Source: Deltaproteobacteria bacterium
GTDB taxonomy: Bacteria; Myxococcota_A; Polyangia; GCA-2747355
Reading direction: 5' to 3'
DNA length: 64,000 nt
Assembly (NCBI GenBank): GCA_020633415.1
Contig: JACKDQ010000003.1
Span: 1-64,000, forward strand
Shown here: positions 51,583-61,089 of the stretch, one piece after another
How positions within the stretch are numbered: position 1 is the first letter of the stretch
Layout of the letters: every line of letters starts with the position of its first letter
Made by a program: the position numbers and the translations under genes
Notes under the pieces: generated by a model
Seen by the model: the letters and a program-made list of their open reading frames with translations, nothing else
Told to the model about the DNA's origin: nothing
Databases searched by the model: none

Positions 51583-53073
51583 TTAGCGCTGGCGATGCAT
51601 CTCGACATTGAGGATCACCGTGGTGCTGCCGCGTACGAGGATCGTTTTGCGTTGGGTGCGGAAACCACGGGCCGAGATGATCAGTTTGTACTCGCCCGGG
51701 CTTAACGAGAGGCTAAAGCTGCCGTCCGCCGAGGCTTCGATGGTGCGGTCGAGAGTGGGCAACAGGATCGTCGCGCGACCGACAGATTTGCCGCCGAGGG
51801 TTCTGATCACTCCGCGTACGGTACCCGGCGCAGTTTGACCACTAGGTGTGAGCCGAAGTGTTGTGCGGGCTTCGGCGCCGCTCTCTAGCTCGACCGTGAT
51901 GCGCCGCGGTTGATAGCCCTCAGCGGAAGCGATCACGACGTAACGCTTCGGCGGTAAGGCGAAGCTACGAAAGGTCCCAGTTTGTGCATCGACGGCGAGA
52001 CTGGACGCGGCGCTCCCTGCGATCTGCACGCGGGCGGAAGGGATGGCGGTGCCGCTCTGGTCGTCGATCACGCGGCCGGCCAAGCGCGCGGGGCTAATCT
52101 CCGGCGGTTTGGTCGGGACGATCGGTCTTGCCGGCGCTGCCTTGGGCAGGGCGTTGAATCTGTAACTCAGGCGGAGCAGCAGATTCCAGCGCGGTATCGG
52201 TGTGGCGAACTTGTTTGCCGGCAACTGAAGCCCGGATGTTTTCGCGACGCCGATCAGGCCGATATCGAGTGCTGCGAGCAGTTGAACGCTGCGATGTTTG
52301 GTCGCCCAGAGCCGAGTGCCGAGGGATAGAAGACCGGGACTGTCGGCAAACCCTGGCGCGTCAGCTCCGATGAATGGCTCTAGTGAGAGTTCGACAAATG
52401 GGCTGGCATAGCGGAAGTCATACTCGAGCGCGATCCGGGAGACGATTCGGTGGAACGAGTTGATCTGTGCGGCGAAGCGCTGGGCCACCGAGAGCTGACT
52501 GGCGTCGTCGAAGAGGTTTTTCGACCGATCGAGAATCACCCCGATGTTGGCGTGGATCGATAGTGGAATATTGAACCGGTAGCTGCCTAGCGCAGCCAAA
52601 GAGAACACCGCTGCACTGCCTGCCGGTTTGAAGAAGCCCGCGCCGGCCGGAAAGCGCAGATCGAGCAACAGTCCGGCAGCCAACTGTTTGCCGAAGGCGT
52701 AGCTACCCTTGAGGGCTAGCTGAGGATCTCCGATCGCCACCTGCAGCTCGTCTTGCTTACCGCTACTGCTATCGGAGGTCATGTGTAGCGCCACTGCCGC
52801 TTCGAGCCAGCGGAAAGCGGCGAAGCTCAGCGAATAGCTGTTGATCAGCCGAGCGTGGTTTTGTCCGTCGGCAAGAAAGTTCGAGGCCCGGAAGTACTGC
52901 AGATTGGTCCCGATACTGACCTGTCCGCGCGGTTGTGTTGTCGCTGTAGATGCGCGCAGCACGCCACGCTGCCCGATTAGATTGCCGCCGGCGGCTTCCT
53001 GGGGAGCGGGTGTGGCGTGCGCCACCACCGTCAACAGGCTCAGCGACGCGAACGCTGTGGATTTTATCTTCAT
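51583..53073 (-). CDS. Exported outer-membrane protein with carboxypeptidase-regulatory-like domains
   Basis: This 496-residue protein starts at ATG 53073 with a signal peptide (KSTAFASLSLLTVVAHATP). Residues about 40-330 are strand-rich with aromatic ends (YRFNIPLSIHANIGVIL, LRLSYRFNALP) and look like an outer-membrane barrel. The C-terminal 170 residues hold two carboxypeptidase-regulatory-like (Ig-like) repeats: ARLAGRVIDDQSGTAIPSA, and PGTVRGVIRTLGGKSVGRA, each ending in a strand such as YVVIASAEGYQPRRI or YKLIISARGFRTQR. Such repeats occur at the ends of some Myxococcota surface proteins. Function is unknown. Confidence 0.8.
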   Translation of the reverse strand: MKIKSTAFASLSLLTVVAHATPAPQEAAGGNLIGQRGVLRASTATTQPRGQVSIGTNLQYFRASNFLADGQNHARLINSYSLSFAAFRWLEAAVALHMTSDSSSGKQDELQVAIGDPQLALKGSYAFGKQLAAGLLLDLRFPAGAGFFKPAGSAAVFSLAALGSYRFNIPLSIHANIGVILDRSKNLFDDASQLSVAQRFAAQINSFHRIVSRIALEYDFRYASPFVELSLEPFIGADAPGFADSPGLLSLGTRLWATKHRSVQLLAALDIGLIGVAKTSGLQLPANKFATPIPRWNLLLRLSYRFNALPKAAPARPIVPTKPPEISPARLAGRVIDDQSGTAIPSARVQIAGSAASSLAVDAQTGTFRSFALPPKRYVVIASAEGYQPRRITVELESGAEARTTLRLTPSGQTAPGTVRGVIRTLGGKSVGRATILLPTLDRTIEASADGSFSLSLSPGEYKLIISARGFRTQRKTILVRGSTTVILNVEMHRQR

Positions 53074-53182
53074 CGAGTTCCGTCCCGTTTCGCGCGGTTT
53101 TGCGGCTTCTGATCCGCGCTTCGGTTGCCAGCTATCACGGTCGATTGTAGACTTCCCTTGAGATTCACTCAAGTTAAGCGGA

Positions 53183-54790
53183 GTGCGGCGTAATTTGGAA
53201 ACCACGGCGCTGACCGTCGCGGACGAAGCGCGACTCGGTCGATACGGCCGCTACGAGATCGTGCGCAAACTCGCTGTGGGCGGGATGGGGGAGGTGTTTC
53301 TTGCGCGCCTGGTCGGTGCCGCGGGGTTTCGCCGCCATGTTGTGATCAAACGGATCTTGCCCCATTTGGTCGAGCAGCAGCAGTTTGTCGAGAGCTTGGT
53401 TCGCGAGGCCAAGCTGTTGGTGATGCTCGACCATCCCAATATCGTGCAAGTGCTCGATCTGGGAGAAGAGCACGGTGACTACTTCATGGCGATGGAGTTC
53501 GTGCACGGTTACAACATGGCGACGATCGCGCACTACTGTGCCCAAACGCATCACATCATTCCAGCCGCCTGTTGTGGCTACATCGCTCTTCAGATACTCG
53601 CCGGACTAGATTATGCCCACTCGATGGTCGGCGCCGACGGTTTGCCGCAAAACGTGATTCATCGCGATGTCAGCCCGCAAAACGTGCTGATCTCTCGTGA
53701 CGGGCGGGTCAAGCTCGCCGATTTCGGTATCGCCAAAGTGATCGATCAGGCTGAGGCCGAATACACGCGTAGTCTCAAGGGAAAGTTTCGCTACATGGCG
53801 CCCGAGGCGGTCGATGGTGGTCGGATCGACCGACGCTACGATCTCTTCGCCGTCGGCATTTTGCTGTTCGAGGGATTATGTCGTCGTCATTTGTTTGGCG
53901 GCAAGAGCGACGTGGAGATTCTCAATCAGGTCAAGGACGTTCGCGTGCCGCCGATCGCGCGTTACCATCCTGGGGTGTCGCCAACCTTGGTTGCGGTGGT
54001 CGAGCGTGCCTTGATGCGCGATGCCGACCGCCGCTTTCAATCGGCTGCGGACTTCTCTCGTGCGTTGCGCGCCGCGCTGCCGGTCGATGAGTCAGAGGCG
54101 GGCCGGATGTTGCGGGCTTTCGTCGAGGACCTCTACGAGCGGGCCGATTTTCCGATCAATAAACCCAAGTTGCCCGATATCAATGCTCCGGACCCGACGG
54201 TGTCACGAGCGCTCAAACTGCAGTCGTCTGTGACGATTGAGCCAAAGGTCGCCGAACCACCGTCTTCCGGTTCTTCTTCGCAGCGCAGTCGAGGGATGCT
54301 CGCGATCTGGATCGCCCTCGTACTGGTGGCGGCGGCGGTTGGCGGGCTAGCATTTGTGCTGCTGCGCCAGCCGACGCAATCGGCGGATCGGCCGGTGATT
54401 ATCGTCAATTCAAAGAAGCCTGCCGATGCCGCCCTGACGACCGCCGACTTGCTCGCAGCGTCGCCCGATGCACGCCTGGTCGGGAGACCGACGCCGCAGC
54501 GTGCGATTTCGTTTACCGAGCAAGTTGGTCGGCGCACCTTTGCGCGGGCTGGCCGTCGGCTTAAGCGCTGTTTTGACACGTACGGTCCGCGCCAGGGGAT
54601 ATCCCTGAGTGTGATTTCGACGATCGCGCGAAGCGGACGCGTGACGGGGGTACGGATCGAGCCGACACAGGCGGCGGCTGGTGAGCTCGCGCGGTGCATT
54701 CTCGGGGTAGCACGTGGCTTGCGTTATCCGCGTCATGACAAGGCCTTCGTGACCTTCGTCCAGCCGCTGCGCGTTCAGCCAGCGCCATAG
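53183..54790 (+). CDS. Membrane-bound Ser/Thr protein kinase with AgmX-like C-terminal domain
   Basis: This 535-residue kinase starts at GTG 53183. The kinase domain (about residues 15-300) has the Gly loop KLAVGGMGEVFLAR, VVIKRILPH, the catalytic loop VIHRDVSPQNVLIS (the HRDVSPQN form common in Myxococcota), DFGIAK and KGKFRYMAPEAVDG. A Ser-rich linker leads to one membrane segment (GMLAIWIALVLVAAAVGGLA). The external C-terminus (about 440-535: FARAGRRLKRCFDTYGPRQG, then LARCILGVARGLRYP) matches the AgmX/PglI-type domain, which often ends gliding- and envelope-associated proteins. It may sense a periplasmic signal. Confidence 0.9.
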   Translation: MRRNLETTALTVADEARLGRYGRYEIVRKLAVGGMGEVFLARLVGAAGFRRHVVIKRILPHLVEQQQFVESLVREAKLLVMLDHPNIVQVLDLGEEHGDYFMAMEFVHGYNMATIAHYCAQTHHIIPAACCGYIALQILAGLDYAHSMVGADGLPQNVIHRDVSPQNVLISRDGRVKLADFGIAKVIDQAEAEYTRSLKGKFRYMAPEAVDGGRIDRRYDLFAVGILLFEGLCRRHLFGGKSDVEILNQVKDVRVPPIARYHPGVSPTLVAVVERALMRDADRRFQSAADFSRALRAALPVDESEAGRMLRAFVEDLYERADFPINKPKLPDINAPDPTVSRALKLQSSVTIEPKVAEPPSSGSSSQRSRGMLAIWIALVLVAAAVGGLAFVLLRQPTQSADRPVIIVNSKKPADAALTTADLLAASPDARLVGRPTPQRAISFTEQVGRRTFARAGRRLKRCFDTYGPRQGISLSVISTIARSGRVTGVRIEPTQAAAGELARCILGVARGLRYPRHDKAFVTFVQPLRVQPAP

Positions 54791-54831
54791 CCTCAGCCAT
54801 CTTGTGGCATGTGCGATCTTTTGCGCAGCGC

Positions 54832-57162
54832 CTAATGCAGGCGCAATGCGCTGTAGCGCGCGATCTCATCCCAGCGCTGGGGCTTGTTGCCGATCCAAGC
54901 GTGGGCCCGAGGCGCGTTGTCTTCTAGGGCCTGCCCCGGGCGAGCACCCAGCACGCCAATCGCCGCATAGCCGGGACCGAGGAACGCGCCACGGCCGCCA
55001 AAGCGCCGAAACAACGCCTGCTCGCTGCTGCCCGGTTGGTCGACTTTTCCCCGCGTGGCGACGACGACGATCGTCCCAGCAGGAAACGCATCCAGTAGCC
55101 GGCCAAACTCGCGATACGCGCCGTGCCAGGTTTGCACATCAAAGCCACGCAGAGCGCGTAGGCTGCCCGTTTTGGGGTCGACCAGTGCGACGTTGAGGCC
55201 ACGCTGATTGTTGCCGACCTGGCGATGGTCGATGAAAAGCTCCGCAAATCTTCCACCACCTGGGCCACCTCCGACAGCGGCGATATCGACGGGTGACCTC
55301 ACGCCGGTGCTGCCGATGATCCGTGCCGCGGGGCGCAGTGGGCGATACTGGTGATCGAGCGTCAGGATGTTGATCCCGCGCTTGATCGTCGCGGCTTCGA
55401 CGTTTGCGGCGATCGTTTGCCAGCGGTCAACGACCAGCGGATAGCGGCCGAGTGGAACGCCGTTAAACTTGAGAGATACGTGCGTGTCTTGCCGCCGCGC
55501 CATCAGCCGTAGCCAAAGTTGCAGCGGACCCGGTCGGTTGATCGGCAGCTTGAGCGCTGCTTGATCTTCGACCAGCGGGATATAGGGCGGGCGTGTGGTG
55601 CGTCGGGCGGGGCCGAAGGCTGACGCCGAGAGGTTGGGCGCGTGTCGAGGGTTTGTCAGGTCGATCAGCGCGTGAATGTTCGGGTCGACGGCAGGGGTGG
55701 TGTTGGGATTGCTCTCACCGAGCAGATAGCTGCCGCTCAAACGATCGTAGTCGCGCAACGAGAGATGCTTGTTGCCGAAGGTCGCGGGGAGCGCATGAGG
55801 CAGTGCTAGCGGATTGCCGATCCGCTGGTAGATGCCGTCAACCAGCGCATACCAAACGGCCATGTACAGTCCAAAGGACGATCTCACCTGATAGTAGTTC
55901 AGTGAGCGCGTGCGGTATTGGTTGAGCCAGACCAGATTGAGAGCGGCGAGCACCGCGGCGATCAGTAGGGCGGATCGCTCTCGCCGTGGCGCGCGACGGC
56001 GGATCCTGCCGAGGCCCGCGGCAAGTCCGACGACAAACAATGGCAAACAGGCGGAAAATCGTCGTGCCGAAAAGCCCCAGCCCCACCAATCGTGAACGGC
56101 GCCGTTGAACAACACGAACAGCGCAAAGGTGATCAACAACGGCGCGATATCTTCAGCGCGTCTGTAAAGTGCGACGAGTAAGCCGGCGATGGCGAGCAGA
56201 TAAAGGGGAGCGCTGACGAACAGCCCGTTGCGCGGCGAGAACAGGCTCTCGGCCCAGGCGTTTTGTCCAAACCAGAAAAAGCCGGAGCCCTGGGGAACGG
56301 CGAAGATCGTGCCGTTGAGTAGCGCCCAGACGACCAGCTGTGGAGAAAATGCCAGGGTCGCGGCGAGCACAGCGACCAGCGGTCCACGCGCGAAGGCCTG
56401 CCAGACCTCGCCCAGTTGTTTGCGGCGCAGGGCCGGCCGGATCGCTTGCCAGCTGTCGATCAGCAGCAGCGCAACAAACGGCGCGGTTGCCGGCCGCATT
56501 AGTAGTGCGATGCCAAACACCGTGCCGAGGGTCGCCCAGCGGCGGGCCGTGATCGGCTGGCCACTTTGGCGCGCATCGCGGCGGTAGCGTAGCCAGAGCA
56601 GCACCAGGAGCGATGTGGCCATCGTCGCCGAGGCATGGGCGTAGGACGCACCGGTGAGGCAATAGTAGGGCAGAGGACCGGCCAACGCGGCAAGCGTGGC
56701 CAGCGCGAAAGCGGTTGCCGGTGGCAACCACCGTCGGGCGATCAGAAAGCAAAACAGCAGGGCCAGCCAGCCGTAGACGAGCGAGCCATAGAGCGTGCCG
56801 ATCTGATGAAAGCGCGAGAATCCATCGTGCGAGCGGGCGATGCCAAGGGCGCGCTGTGCATCGGCGACGAGGTTGGTTGCGACAAAAAACGGCGACCAAG
56901 CGATCGCTGGGCCAATGCCGAAGACGTTGCGGGCGCGTCCGGTCGTCGTCTGGCCAAATCCGAAGGGGTTGGCCCACTCGAGGTACTCATTGCGCAGATC
57001 GATGTCGCCATCGAGCTGTAGCGAGCGCAGATAGGCGTAATAGTAGAAACCGTCCAGTTCGGCGACGCCACCAATATGGCCGCGGTGATCGCGCGTGGTG
57101 AAGTATGCCGCGCTAAACAGCGCGAGCAACAGGCCGAAGGCAAGCCAGAGGCGTCTAGACAT
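54832..57162 (-). CDS. Polytopic membrane protein with C-terminal ILEI/FAM3-like domain
   Basis: This 776-residue protein starts at ATG 57162. The first helix is followed by a large loop with an acidic cluster (HIGGVAELDGFYYYAYLRSL) and about ten further helices, a layout like GT39/GT-C glycosyltransferases, but the DxD or ExD motif is not obvious. The last 130 residues differ: RGLNVALVDPKTGSLRALRG, FDVQTWHGAYREFGRLL, FPAGTIVVVATRGKVDQ and GPGYAAIGVLGARPG. These match the ILEI/FAM3 (PANDER-like) fold of secreted animal signalling proteins, known in bacteria as a glycan-binding-like domain. The domain call is by wording only. The gene is convergent with the kinase gene (41-bp gap). Confidence 0.78.
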   Translation of the reverse strand: MSRRLWLAFGLLLALFSAAYFTTRDHRGHIGGVAELDGFYYYAYLRSLQLDGDIDLRNEYLEWANPFGFGQTTTGRARNVFGIGPAIAWSPFFVATNLVADAQRALGIARSHDGFSRFHQIGTLYGSLVYGWLALLFCFLIARRWLPPATAFALATLAALAGPLPYYCLTGASYAHASATMATSLLVLLWLRYRRDARQSGQPITARRWATLGTVFGIALLMRPATAPFVALLLIDSWQAIRPALRRKQLGEVWQAFARGPLVAVLAATLAFSPQLVVWALLNGTIFAVPQGSGFFWFGQNAWAESLFSPRNGLFVSAPLYLLAIAGLLVALYRRAEDIAPLLITFALFVLFNGAVHDWWGWGFSARRFSACLPLFVVGLAAGLGRIRRRAPRRERSALLIAAVLAALNLVWLNQYRTRSLNYYQVRSSFGLYMAVWYALVDGIYQRIGNPLALPHALPATFGNKHLSLRDYDRLSGSYLLGESNPNTTPAVDPNIHALIDLTNPRHAPNLSASAFGPARRTTRPPYIPLVEDQAALKLPINRPGPLQLWLRLMARRQDTHVSLKFNGVPLGRYPLVVDRWQTIAANVEAATIKRGINILTLDHQYRPLRPAARIIGSTGVRSPVDIAAVGGGPGGGRFAELFIDHRQVGNNQRGLNVALVDPKTGSLRALRGFDVQTWHGAYREFGRLLDAFPAGTIVVVATRGKVDQPGSSEQALFRRFGGRGAFLGPGYAAIGVLGARPGQALEDNAPRAHAWIGNKPQRWDEIARYSALRLH

Positions 57163-57251
57163 CGCCAGCGACTTTACCAGTGTCCGAGCGAACACGCACC
57201 GGTCGATCGGGCGCTATTGACACCGTTCGCGGGCTTGGCGATCGTCGTCCG

Positions 57252-58493
57252 ATGACAAACCTGCCGCCGCAGCTAGTGCGGCTCGCACAGCGGCGAACCC
57301 TCGGCATGCGATTCGATCTCGATCGACTGCGCGCTGCACTCAAGTGTTTGGGTGATCCCCATCAGTCCTTTCCGGCTCTGCATGTTGCCGGCACCAATGG
57401 CAAAGGCTCTACCGCCGCGATGGCCTGTGCCCTGCTTCGTTCGCAGGGCTTGCGCGTCGGCCTTTACACCTCTCCGCATTTGGTTGATTTTGCTGAGCGC
57501 ATTGTTGTCGACGGGGAGATGATCGACCAGCAGGCGCTCGATCGCCTGCTCGAGCGGGTCTTGTCCGTTGGTGATGAACTCTCGTTTTTCGACGTGGCGA
57601 CCGCTACGGCATTCGCCTATTTCGCGGAAAAGGCCGTCGACGTGGCGGTGGTTGAGGTTGGACTGGGGGGGCGGTTGGACTCAACAAATCTGGTCAACGC
57701 GGCGGTGTCGGCGATCACCTCGATCTCGCTCGATCATTGTGCGGTGTTGGGCGGGACCATCGAACAGATCGCTGCTGAGAAGGCGGGCATTATCCGGCGG
57801 TCAGTGCCGGTGGTCTGTACAACGCAGGCACCTGAAGTGACAGCGGTGATCGCGTCGCGTTGTCGAGAGTTGTCGGCGCCGCTGATCAGCGCGGTCGAGC
57901 GCACCCGCGTTCTTGACGATCAGCGCGTTTGCTATCGATCGGCGCGCTGCGTCGTGGCGCCGATGGCGGTGCCGCTCGCTGGTCGCTACCAGCTAGACAA
58001 CGCCGCGATCGCTTTGGCTGCCGTCGATGAGATGGCCGCCGCACTCGGTCGACAGCTCGATCTGGATGCGCTGCGTAGCGCGTGGACCGCGCTGTCTTGG
58101 CCGGGGCGATTTGAGCGCGTCGGCCCGCTAATACTGGATGGCGCACATAATCCAGCAGGGATTGCGGCGCTTTCTGCGGAGCTTCAGGCACCGATCGACT
58201 TGATCTATGGGCAACAGCCCGGGCGTGATCCGCTGCAAATGCTGGCCCCGCTGCGGTCAAAGCTGCGCGGGGTGACGTTCGTGCGCATTCCGGGTGTGCT
58301 CAGCGTAGAACCTGCCGAGCTGAGGTCCCTGGCTGGCTACGGAGAAGTCGCCGACGACCTCGTTGCGGCGCTTAACGTTGGCGCACCGACTCTGGTCACC
58401 GGTTCGATCTACCTCGTCGGTGCGGTGCGGGCGTTGTGCCTTGGGCGGCCGCTACCGGCAGCGGTGCTCTCCGACCCCTCGAGCAGGCAATGA
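57252..58493 (+). CDS. folC: Folylpolyglutamate synthase/dihydrofolate synthase
   Basis: FolC adds glutamates to folates in the cytoplasm and often also makes dihydrofolate from dihydropteroate. This 413-residue protein has the P-loop VAGTNGKGSTAAMACALLRS, VGLYTSPHLVDFAERIV, VVEVGLGGRLDSTN, the ITSISLDHCAVLGGTIEQI helix and the C-terminal DGAHNPAGI. I place the start at ATG 57252, since the family usually begins just before the LGDPHQSFPALHVAGTNGK stretch; GTG 57180 would add 24 residues. There is no accD neighbour. The gene is divergent from the ILEI-domain membrane protein. Confidence 0.93.
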   Translation: MTNLPPQLVRLAQRRTLGMRFDLDRLRAALKCLGDPHQSFPALHVAGTNGKGSTAAMACALLRSQGLRVGLYTSPHLVDFAERIVVDGEMIDQQALDRLLERVLSVGDELSFFDVATATAFAYFAEKAVDVAVVEVGLGGRLDSTNLVNAAVSAITSISLDHCAVLGGTIEQIAAEKAGIIRRSVPVVCTTQAPEVTAVIASRCRELSAPLISAVERTRVLDDQRVCYRSARCVVAPMAVPLAGRYQLDNAAIALAAVDEMAAALGRQLDLDALRSAWTALSWPGRFERVGPLILDGAHNPAGIAALSAELQAPIDLIYGQQPGRDPLQMLAPLRSKLRGVTFVRIPGVLSVEPAELRSLAGYGEVADDLVAALNVGAPTLVTGSIYLVGAVRALCLGRPLPAAVLSDPSSRQ

Positions 58494-58659
58494 GCGACGG
58501 CCTGCCCAGCGCAGTTCATTTGCGGCCGGGTATGGGCTATGATCGGGGCAAGCGAGTGTATGGAGACCACCCGGTGTCCGCCTGCCATCGGCGGGGGCGG
58601 AGCACGGAGAGCTGTTTCGGTGCGGTCCGTGGCTCGTAAACATGGAGGACGTCGCCGTG

Positions 58660-59163
58660 ATGTCGATCAAAACGTTGCTCGTGGCTATGGTCTCGTTTTT
58701 TGCGTTGGGCCAAGCGACGGCTCAGGCCGCGCCGGCTCAGGCCGCGCCGGCCGCCGATCCGTACCTGCAGTACGGTGGCGTGACGCTCAAAGGTGGCGAA
58801 CCACCTGCGCCGCGGCAGCCTCCGGCTGGTTTGCAGTTTATCAATTGGCCCGGATTCCGCGTGGCCGACGGCACGGTGGAAGTATTCCTGCAGCTCTCGG
58901 GTGCGACGGACTACCGTGTCCGCCAGCTTCGTGGCGCAGTGTGGGTCACGCTCTCCAAGGTCCAGGTCTATCTGCGCAACAACTTCCGTCCGGTGATCAC
59001 CACCGCCTTTCCTGGACCGGTCAAGCGCTTTCACCTACGGCAGCTCAAGGGCGACAGCGTGCGGCTCGAGATCAAGCTGCGCCGCTGGTCCAAGCCGACG
59101 GTGCAAGTTCGCACGATCGGATCCTACAGCTATCTCGTCGCCTCGTTTCCGATCAAACACTGA
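58660..59163 (+). CDS. Exported protein with AMIN-like beta domain
   Basis: This 167-residue protein has a signal peptide (IKTLLVAMVSFFALGQATAQ) and an Ala/Pro linker made of two AQAAP units. ATG 58660 is chosen; GTG 58657 is an alternative closer to the GGAGG at 58643. The mature part is beta-rich: YGGVTLKGGEPPAPRQPPAG, then VEVFLQLSGATDYRVRQLRG, RFHLRQLKGDSVRLEIKLR, and YSYLVASFPIKH. The layout resembles AMIN-type domains that bind envelope components. It is probably co-transcribed with the LptD-like gene, whose start overlaps its stop. Confidence 0.72.
   Translation: MSIKTLLVAMVSFFALGQATAQAAPAQAAPAADPYLQYGGVTLKGGEPPAPRQPPAGLQFINWPGFRVADGTVEVFLQLSGATDYRVRQLRGAVWVTLSKVQVYLRNNFRPVITTAFPGPVKRFHLRQLKGDSVRLEIKLRRWSKPTVQVRTIGSYSYLVASFPIKH
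58721..58750 (+). repeat. 15-bp tandem repeat, two copies
   Basis: CTCAGGCCGCGCCGG occurs at 58721-58735 and again at 58736-58750. It encodes the AQAAP AQAAP linker of the AMIN-like exported protein. Confidence 0.9.
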
Positions 59164-60989
59164 ATCCTCGGCGACGCTCGTGGGCGATCGCGGCGATCAC
59201 CGCCGTGGTGTGCGTCGCGCCCGCGGTGCAAGCCCAGTCGACCGCTCGTGCGCCCTCGCTCGCTGGTTCGTGTGTCCTCAGCGCGGATCAGCTGAGCTAC
59301 AATTTCAACTCGCAAACGATCTGCGCACGCAACGTCGTGTTGGCCGATGGCTTTCGCCGCCTTTCAGCGCGCCGCCTGCGCATCGGGCGCGATGGGCAGC
59401 GTGGCCTCGTCGACGGGGGCGTCTTGGAGCTATGCCGATGCGCGCTTGCCGTATCGGCCTCTCGGATTCGCTTGAGTCCGCAGCGAATTCACCTGCGTTG
59501 GCCGCAGCTGCGTGTTGGTGGCTGGCCGTTGCTCGCTGCCCCGTATTGGGCGATCGCTCGTCGCCCTGGGACGAGCGGGCTGTTGGCACCGCGTTTTGCC
59601 TACAGTCCACGTGACGGGGTGCGCTTCGAGCAGCCGATCTATCTGGCGAGTGGTGCTGCCGACCTGACGTTGGCTGGCGGATACGTCGCAGGTCAAGGTG
59701 GACTGATTCGACTCAAGACGACCGCCTACAGTTCTGCGGTTAGCCTCTCGCTTGAGCAAGTCAGCCTTGCGACTTCCCAGCGCCTGCGCAGCTGGCAGCG
59801 AGCGCGGTTGTTTGCGCGCGGCGAGGCGCTATCGCTAACGCTGTTTACCGATCTAGCCAGCGACGCGGATTTGCCGCGCCGCCTGAGCTGGCGGGCCGCA
59901 GAGATCTTTGCCCCGTATCGGCGCAGCGGCATTGCGCTTGGCTGGCGTCGGTCCTGGTTTTCGCTCAGCCTCTGGAGCGATCTCTACAGCGATGCGCAGC
60001 CCTCGGTATCGCGACGGGCGCTCAGCGGCCTGTCATGGCTGGCGCTCGCGGGGCGACCGCGCGTTCTCTCTGATCGACTGACGCTGTTGCTCGATGGGGC
60101 AGGTGGTCTCGATGCCTTTGCCTCAACATCCGCAGCTTGGCGCTGGCGTACCGTTGGATCGGCCGGCCTGGGCTACGCCGACGCCTGGGGGGCGCTGCAG
60201 GTTTCGGCTGCCGCTCGCTATCGCGCTCAGACCGAGCGCGGCGCTGACATCGCTCACGATGGTGCCGGGGGGCTGCAGCTGGCATTGCCGCTCTATCGCG
60301 CATTTCGCCAGTTGACCCATCACCTCGCGCCACAACTTGGTCTGCGCTGGCGCAGCGGCCAGCCCGATGAGCCGCGCGTTGCTGGCCTCGCAGCGCTGCG
60401 CAATCGCCTTGTTGGGCGTCGCGGCCGCTTGGCTAGCCGGTTTGGTCTGCTCAGCGATGGTCGCCAAACCCGACTCGCAGGTCTTTTCGAGGCGACAGCG
60501 CCGGTGATCAGAGCGGACCTCGATTTGGTCTGGGCGATGTCGCAGCCGCGTTACCACCTCGACGGCGGCGTGTGCCTCGGTGGAACAGCGCTTGGCATCT
60601 GTGGTCGCTATCGGCGCTTTCGCGGTCAGCTGCTGCAGCAGCCGTTGCGCGAGGGGTGGAGCATGGTCGCGATGTTTGGCGAATATGGCCTGGAGCAGCC
60701 CGCGCTGGAGATCTATCCCGCCGACGCCTTGTCCTGGTCCCTTCGGCTTGATGCCGGACCCTGGCACCTGCGCGCGCTTGTCGCTTTCGACGCGAAAAAC
60801 GGTCGTTTCGGTTACGGCGACGGCCAGCTTGAATGGCGTTTTTGTGGCTGTCTGGCGCTCGGATTGCGCGCTGCAGCTCGCCAAGGGCAGCGTCTTTTCG
60901 ATCTCGGGTTGATCCTTCGGTTGTTGCCTGCGGCTCAGGCGCTTAGCTGCAAGCTGTCTTACCGCTCGCCGTCCGCCGACCAAGGCTGA
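59160..60989 (+). CDS. LptD-like outer-membrane LPS-assembly protein (divergent), probable CTG start
   Basis: The protein of about 609 residues has an N-terminal signal peptide (RRRSWAIAAITAVVCVAPAV, then QAQ). No ATG, GTG or TTG lies just before it in frame; CTG 59160 overlaps the previous stop as CTGA and fits best, so a non-canonical start or translation re-initiation is likely. Residues about 45-140 look like the OstA/LptD jellyroll (LSYNFNSQTICARNVVLAD), then LLAAPYWAIARRPGTSGLLA and YLASGAADLTLAGGYVAGQG match the LptD barrel start. The rest is strand-rich barrel, ending ...LSCKLSYRSPSADQG. Classical LptD Cys pairs are not obvious. Function in LPS or lipid export is inferred. Confidence 0.75.
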   Translation: MNPRRRSWAIAAITAVVCVAPAVQAQSTARAPSLAGSCVLSADQLSYNFNSQTICARNVVLADGFRRLSARRLRIGRDGQRGLVDGGVLELCRCALAVSASRIRLSPQRIHLRWPQLRVGGWPLLAAPYWAIARRPGTSGLLAPRFAYSPRDGVRFEQPIYLASGAADLTLAGGYVAGQGGLIRLKTTAYSSAVSLSLEQVSLATSQRLRSWQRARLFARGEALSLTLFTDLASDADLPRRLSWRAAEIFAPYRRSGIALGWRRSWFSLSLWSDLYSDAQPSVSRRALSGLSWLALAGRPRVLSDRLTLLLDGAGGLDAFASTSAAWRWRTVGSAGLGYADAWGALQVSAAARYRAQTERGADIAHDGAGGLQLALPLYRAFRQLTHHLAPQLGLRWRSGQPDEPRVAGLAALRNRLVGRRGRLASRFGLLSDGRQTRLAGLFEATAPVIRADLDLVWAMSQPRYHLDGGVCLGGTALGICGRYRRFRGQLLQQPLREGWSMVAMFGEYGLEQPALEIYPADALSWSLRLDAGPWHLRALVAFDAKNGRFGYGDGQLEWRFCGCLALGLRAAARQGQRLFDLGLILRLLPAAQALSCKLSYRSPSADQG

Positions 60990-61089
60990 AGCGGCTATTT
61001 TCGCCCGATCGCTGCTGGCCATTTCGCACGGCACGAGGCTGTGTTAATATTCAGCGATATCCAACAGGTACGCTCGCGGAGGCAATTGC

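Noticed and set aside
58539..59159. Plus-strand frame joined upstream of the LptD-like gene
   Set aside because: It covers the AMIN-like exported protein gene in another frame, is Arg/Gly-rich, and does not match LptD; the signal peptide begins at 59160.
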